DNA from: Desulfatirhabdium butyrativorans
GTDB lineage: Bacteria > Desulfobacterota > Desulfobacteria > Desulfobacterales > DYRK01
Length of the DNA stretch: 6,631 nucleotides
NCBI GenBank assembly: GCA_020718785.1
Contig: DYRK01000331.1
Span: 1 to 6,631 of the forward strand
Direction of reading: 5' to 3'
Shown: positions 4,743 to 6,631 of the stretch, one piece after another
How positions within the stretch are numbered: position 1 is the first letter of the stretch
Layout of the letters: each line of letters opens with the position of its first letter
Notes under the pieces: generated by a model
Database searches by the model: none
Told to the model about the DNA's origin: nothing
What the model saw: the letters and a program-made list of their open reading frames with translations, nothing else
Made by a program: the position numbers and the translations under genes

Positions 4743-6484
4743 CTGCCCGTGTCAATTACCAGTCCGCTTTTCAGCAGCCTGCTGATATATGGCTCCGGAG
4801 CGAGCAGGGCTTCACGGGTTATAAAAAAACGGTTTCTGCCGGTTTTCTCACGGACCAATTTGAGGCCGTATTCAAAATCAGATGAGATTTTTTTATAAAC
4901 ATCATCCAATGCCGCTCCGGAATGGATAAATTCTCCCATAATAAAATCAACAGCGTCTTCTTCCATGACAATATTGATATCATGTTTTTTGTAGAAACAG
5001 AGTTCGATCTTTTTGACTTCGTCTGAAAGGGATTTGATCTTCCGGATCACGCTCCCGATATCCATGATGCGTCTGCAATAAAAATCAGCCGCGGTGTCAA
5101 TGCGCGAAGGAGTCATCATAAGATTGTGTTTTTCCGCGAGCGTTTTTTTGTTGGACTCGATGTATTCCTTGATAGAAGCCTTTTCCTGAGCCGCCAGTTT
5201 TTCAAAAATATCGTTTAATGTATCCTGATATTCCGGCGATATGAAATCTTCAATGGCTTTTTCCGAGTTGCCGACAATGTCGCAGGTTGCCGGAAATTTT
5301 CTGACAGCCGTTGACGGCAATGTGCGTTCAAAGGAAAGCAATGCCTTCTCAACCGCGCTGACCAGGCCCCTTGCCCCGGTATTTTCTTCAAAAGCGGTTT
5401 TCGCCAAAAGCCTCAGCAGACGCTCTTCGAATTTCACATCAATCCCGTAAGCCGCAAAATCAAGCTTTTTGCCCAGAATGACGGGATTGTTGGGATTTTT
5501 CAGGATCGAAAAAAGATCATCTTCGGTCAGCCGTTCAAACACGGACTGAACCGGCAGACGCCCCACAAATTCCGATTCGAAACCGAAAGCGATCAGGTCC
5601 TCGGTTTTCACCTGTTTCAGAATATCACTCTGATCCCGGATACCGGTGATATTCGCGCCGAATCCCATTCCCTGTTTCCGGATACGCCTGCCGATGATTT
5701 CGGCAAGTCCCGAAAACGCGCCGCTCATAATAAACAGAATATTTTTGGTATTGACCGTGCGTCTGTCGCGCTGCCCTGTTTTGCGGAACCGCTCTATTTC
5801 CTGAATCATGGAAATGGGATCATGGGGAACCTTCAGTTCGACTTCGGTCTCTTCCATAGGCTTGAGCAGCGCGCGCTGAACTCCGGTACGGGAAATATCC
5901 GCGCCGATGATATTATGACTGGAGGCGATTTTGTCAACCTCGTCAATATATATGATGCCGTTTTGCGCCAGTTCGATATTTCCGTCGCTTTCCCTGACCA
6001 GATCACGTATCAGGTCTTCCACATCCCCGCCCACATAGCCTGTTTCGCTGAATTTGGTCGCATCCCCTTTGACAAAAGGAACTCCGATTTTTTTTGCAAT
6101 CAGCTTGACCATGTAGGTTTTTCCCACACCGGTGGGCCCGATCATAAGAATGTTGTTCTTGATACGTCCGACCAAATGATCATTGCCGTCCGGAGCTTCC
6201 TGAGAACGCTTTATCCGGTTGAAATGCGTACATATTTTTGTCGCAAGAACGGCTTTGGCATGATCCTGACGGATAATATACTGATCCAGATGGGAAATCA
6301 GATCGTCGGGTTTTAAATCAAAGGCGATTTTCGTATCTTTGGGGGGAGAGTGCCTGGTTTTTTCCGAAAAGACTTCTTCGGGGACTTCCAGAGGGCTGAT
6401 GATTCTGACTTCGCCGCCGAACTTTTTTGCCAGAAATTCGCCGATTTCTTTTTCGATTTCTTTGGGGGTGGGTATTTTTTCCAT
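4733..6484 (-). CDS. ClpX-like AAA+ ATPase with C-terminal extension
   Basis: AAA+ unfoldase-type ATPase related to ClpX. In the 583-residue form: Walker A G-P-T-G-V-G-K-T (116-123), pore-loop G-Y-V-G (149-152), Walker B I-I-Y-I-D-E (177-182), a sensor 1 region (I-M-S-G-A-F, 252-257), arginine-finger box F-V-G-R-L-P-V (306-312), and sensor 2 T-G-A-R-G-L (369-374). A Met-Gly-Phe tripeptide (273-275) sits where ClpX has its ClpP-contacting I-G-F loop, so peptidase binding is possible. The zinc-binding N-domain is absent, and about 160 residues follow the usual end of ClpX; part of that tail resembles a second, degenerate sensor-2 domain. ClpX is usually near 420 residues, so this is a paralogue and not clpX itself. 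The frame opens at GTG 6505, but ATG 6484 gives the more natural N-terminus; neither has a clear Shine-Dalgarno site. No clpP is nearby. Substrate unknown. Confidence 0.82.
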   Translation of the reverse strand: MEKIPTPKEIEKEIGEFLAKKFGGEVRIISPLEVPEEVFSEKTRHSPPKDTKIAFDLKPDDLISHLDQYIIRQDHAKAVLATKICTHFNRIKRSQEAPDGNDHLVGRIKNNILMIGPTGVGKTYMVKLIAKKIGVPFVKGDATKFSETGYVGGDVEDLIRDLVRESDGNIELAQNGIIYIDEVDKIASSHNIIGADISRTGVQRALLKPMEETEVELKVPHDPISMIQEIERFRKTGQRDRRTVNTKNILFIMSGAFSGLAEIIGRRIRKQGMGFGANITGIRDQSDILKQVKTEDLIAFGFESEFVGRLPVQSVFERLTEDDLFSILKNPNNPVILGKKLDFAAYGIDVKFEERLLRLLAKTAFEENTGARGLVSAVEKALLSFERTLPSTAVRKFPATCDIVGNSEKAIEDFISPEYQDTLNDIFEKLAAQEKASIKEYIESNKKTLAEKHNLMMTPSRIDTAADFYCRRIMDIGSVIRKIKSLSDEVKKIELCFYKKHDINIVMEEDAVDFIMGEFIHSGAALDDVYKKISSDFEYGLKLVREKTGRNRFFITREALLAPEPYISRLLKSGLVIDTGRLC

Positions 6485-6527
6485 AGTAGCAATGATGATA
6501 ATCACATTTTGCGGAAATTCAAGGACA

Positions 6528-6543
6528 GGGCTGACAGCAGCCC
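6528..6543. other. Short hairpin upstream of ClpX-like gene
   Basis: GGGCTG (6528-6533) and CAGCCC (6538-6543) form a 6-bp GC-rich stem with a four-base loop, 43 bases before the chosen ATG. It could be a leader hairpin or the end of an upstream transcript on the minus strand, but no U-run follows. Confidence 0.25.
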
Positions 6544-6585
6544 CGGATTTGAAATCACGGGCAGTTAAAGGTGGGCTGTTTTCCT

Positions 6586-6611
6586 CGTTCCCAAGCCCCG
6601 GCTTGGGAACG
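6586..6611. repeat. Perfect 26-base palindromic dispersed repeat
   Basis: Arms CGTTCCCAAGCC (6586-6597) and GGCTTGGGAACG (6600-6611) are perfect 12-base inverted repeats around a two-base centre. The core GTTCCCAAGC...GCTTGGGAAC is a REP-like unit that I remember as a frequent intergenic repeat in Desulfobacterota and other repeat-rich bacteria. It lies about 100 bases upstream of the ClpX-like gene at the window edge, so further units may continue outside. No transposase is visible. Confidence 0.7.
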
Positions 6612-6631
6612 CATCTGCGCCCGAAGCCCCG

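Noticed and set aside
5822..6316. Plus-strand frame of 164 codons
   Set aside because: It lies wholly antisense inside the ClpX-like gene, over the well-conserved AAA+ motifs; it is a shadow of that coding sequence.
4568..6484. Idea that the ClpX-like protein and the restriction pair form one defence system
   Set aside because: ClpXP is known to curb type I restriction in E. coli, but here the genes are 165 bases apart, differ strongly in base composition, and are separated by repeat DNA. No direct evidence of a joint function.

Overview
The window most likely comes from an anaerobic, sulfate-reducer-like bacterium (Desulfobacterota or a relative). The main evidence is a near-full-length radical SAM enzyme of the AhbC type, from the siroheme-dependent heme route typical of sulfate reducers and of methanogenic and other archaea. 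Two short palindromic dispersed-repeat units of a kind I recall from repeat-rich desulfobacterial and cyanobacterial genomes agree with this. The assignment is an inference from gene content; the window has no rRNA or other phylogenetic marker.

All five genes I accept lie on the minus strand, so transcription runs from high to low coordinates. In that order: (1) a 583-residue AAA+ protein related to ClpX (4733-6484), lacking the ClpX zinc-binding N-domain and carrying a long C-terminal extension; (2) a 165-base gap with a palindromic repeat and a 10-base tandem repeat; (3) a two-gene restriction-modification pair, a small PD-(D/E)XK endonuclease (3911-4567) one base ahead of a gamma-class N6-adenine methyltransferase (2404-3909); (4) a 217-base AT-rich gap with two small palindromes; (5) ahbC (996-2186); (6) a gap of about 300 bases holding a 112-base imperfect palindrome that looks like a MITE or long hairpin; (7) a small PF09720-type antitoxin gene (462-698) with no recognisable toxin after it; and (8) a gene-poor end (1-461).

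The restriction-modification genes are clearly more AT-rich than the genes on either side. Sixty-base samples counted by eye gave 22-32% G+C in them, against 50% in ahbC and the ClpX-like gene. Together with the flanking repeats this suggests a horizontally acquired defence cassette inserted between older chromosomal genes. The methylase would protect host sites and the nuclease would cut unmodified DNA; the target sequence cannot be read from the proteins. The antitoxin is a second mobile-type gene. AhbC and the ClpX-like protein have housekeeping-type roles (heme synthesis; protein unfolding or remodelling), and nothing in the sequence ties them functionally to the cassette.

The least expected items are the long palindrome at 803-914, the apparently duplicated and degenerate C-terminal domain in the ClpX-like protein, and the antitoxin without a toxin. 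I see no CRISPR array, tRNA, rRNA or complete insertion sequence.
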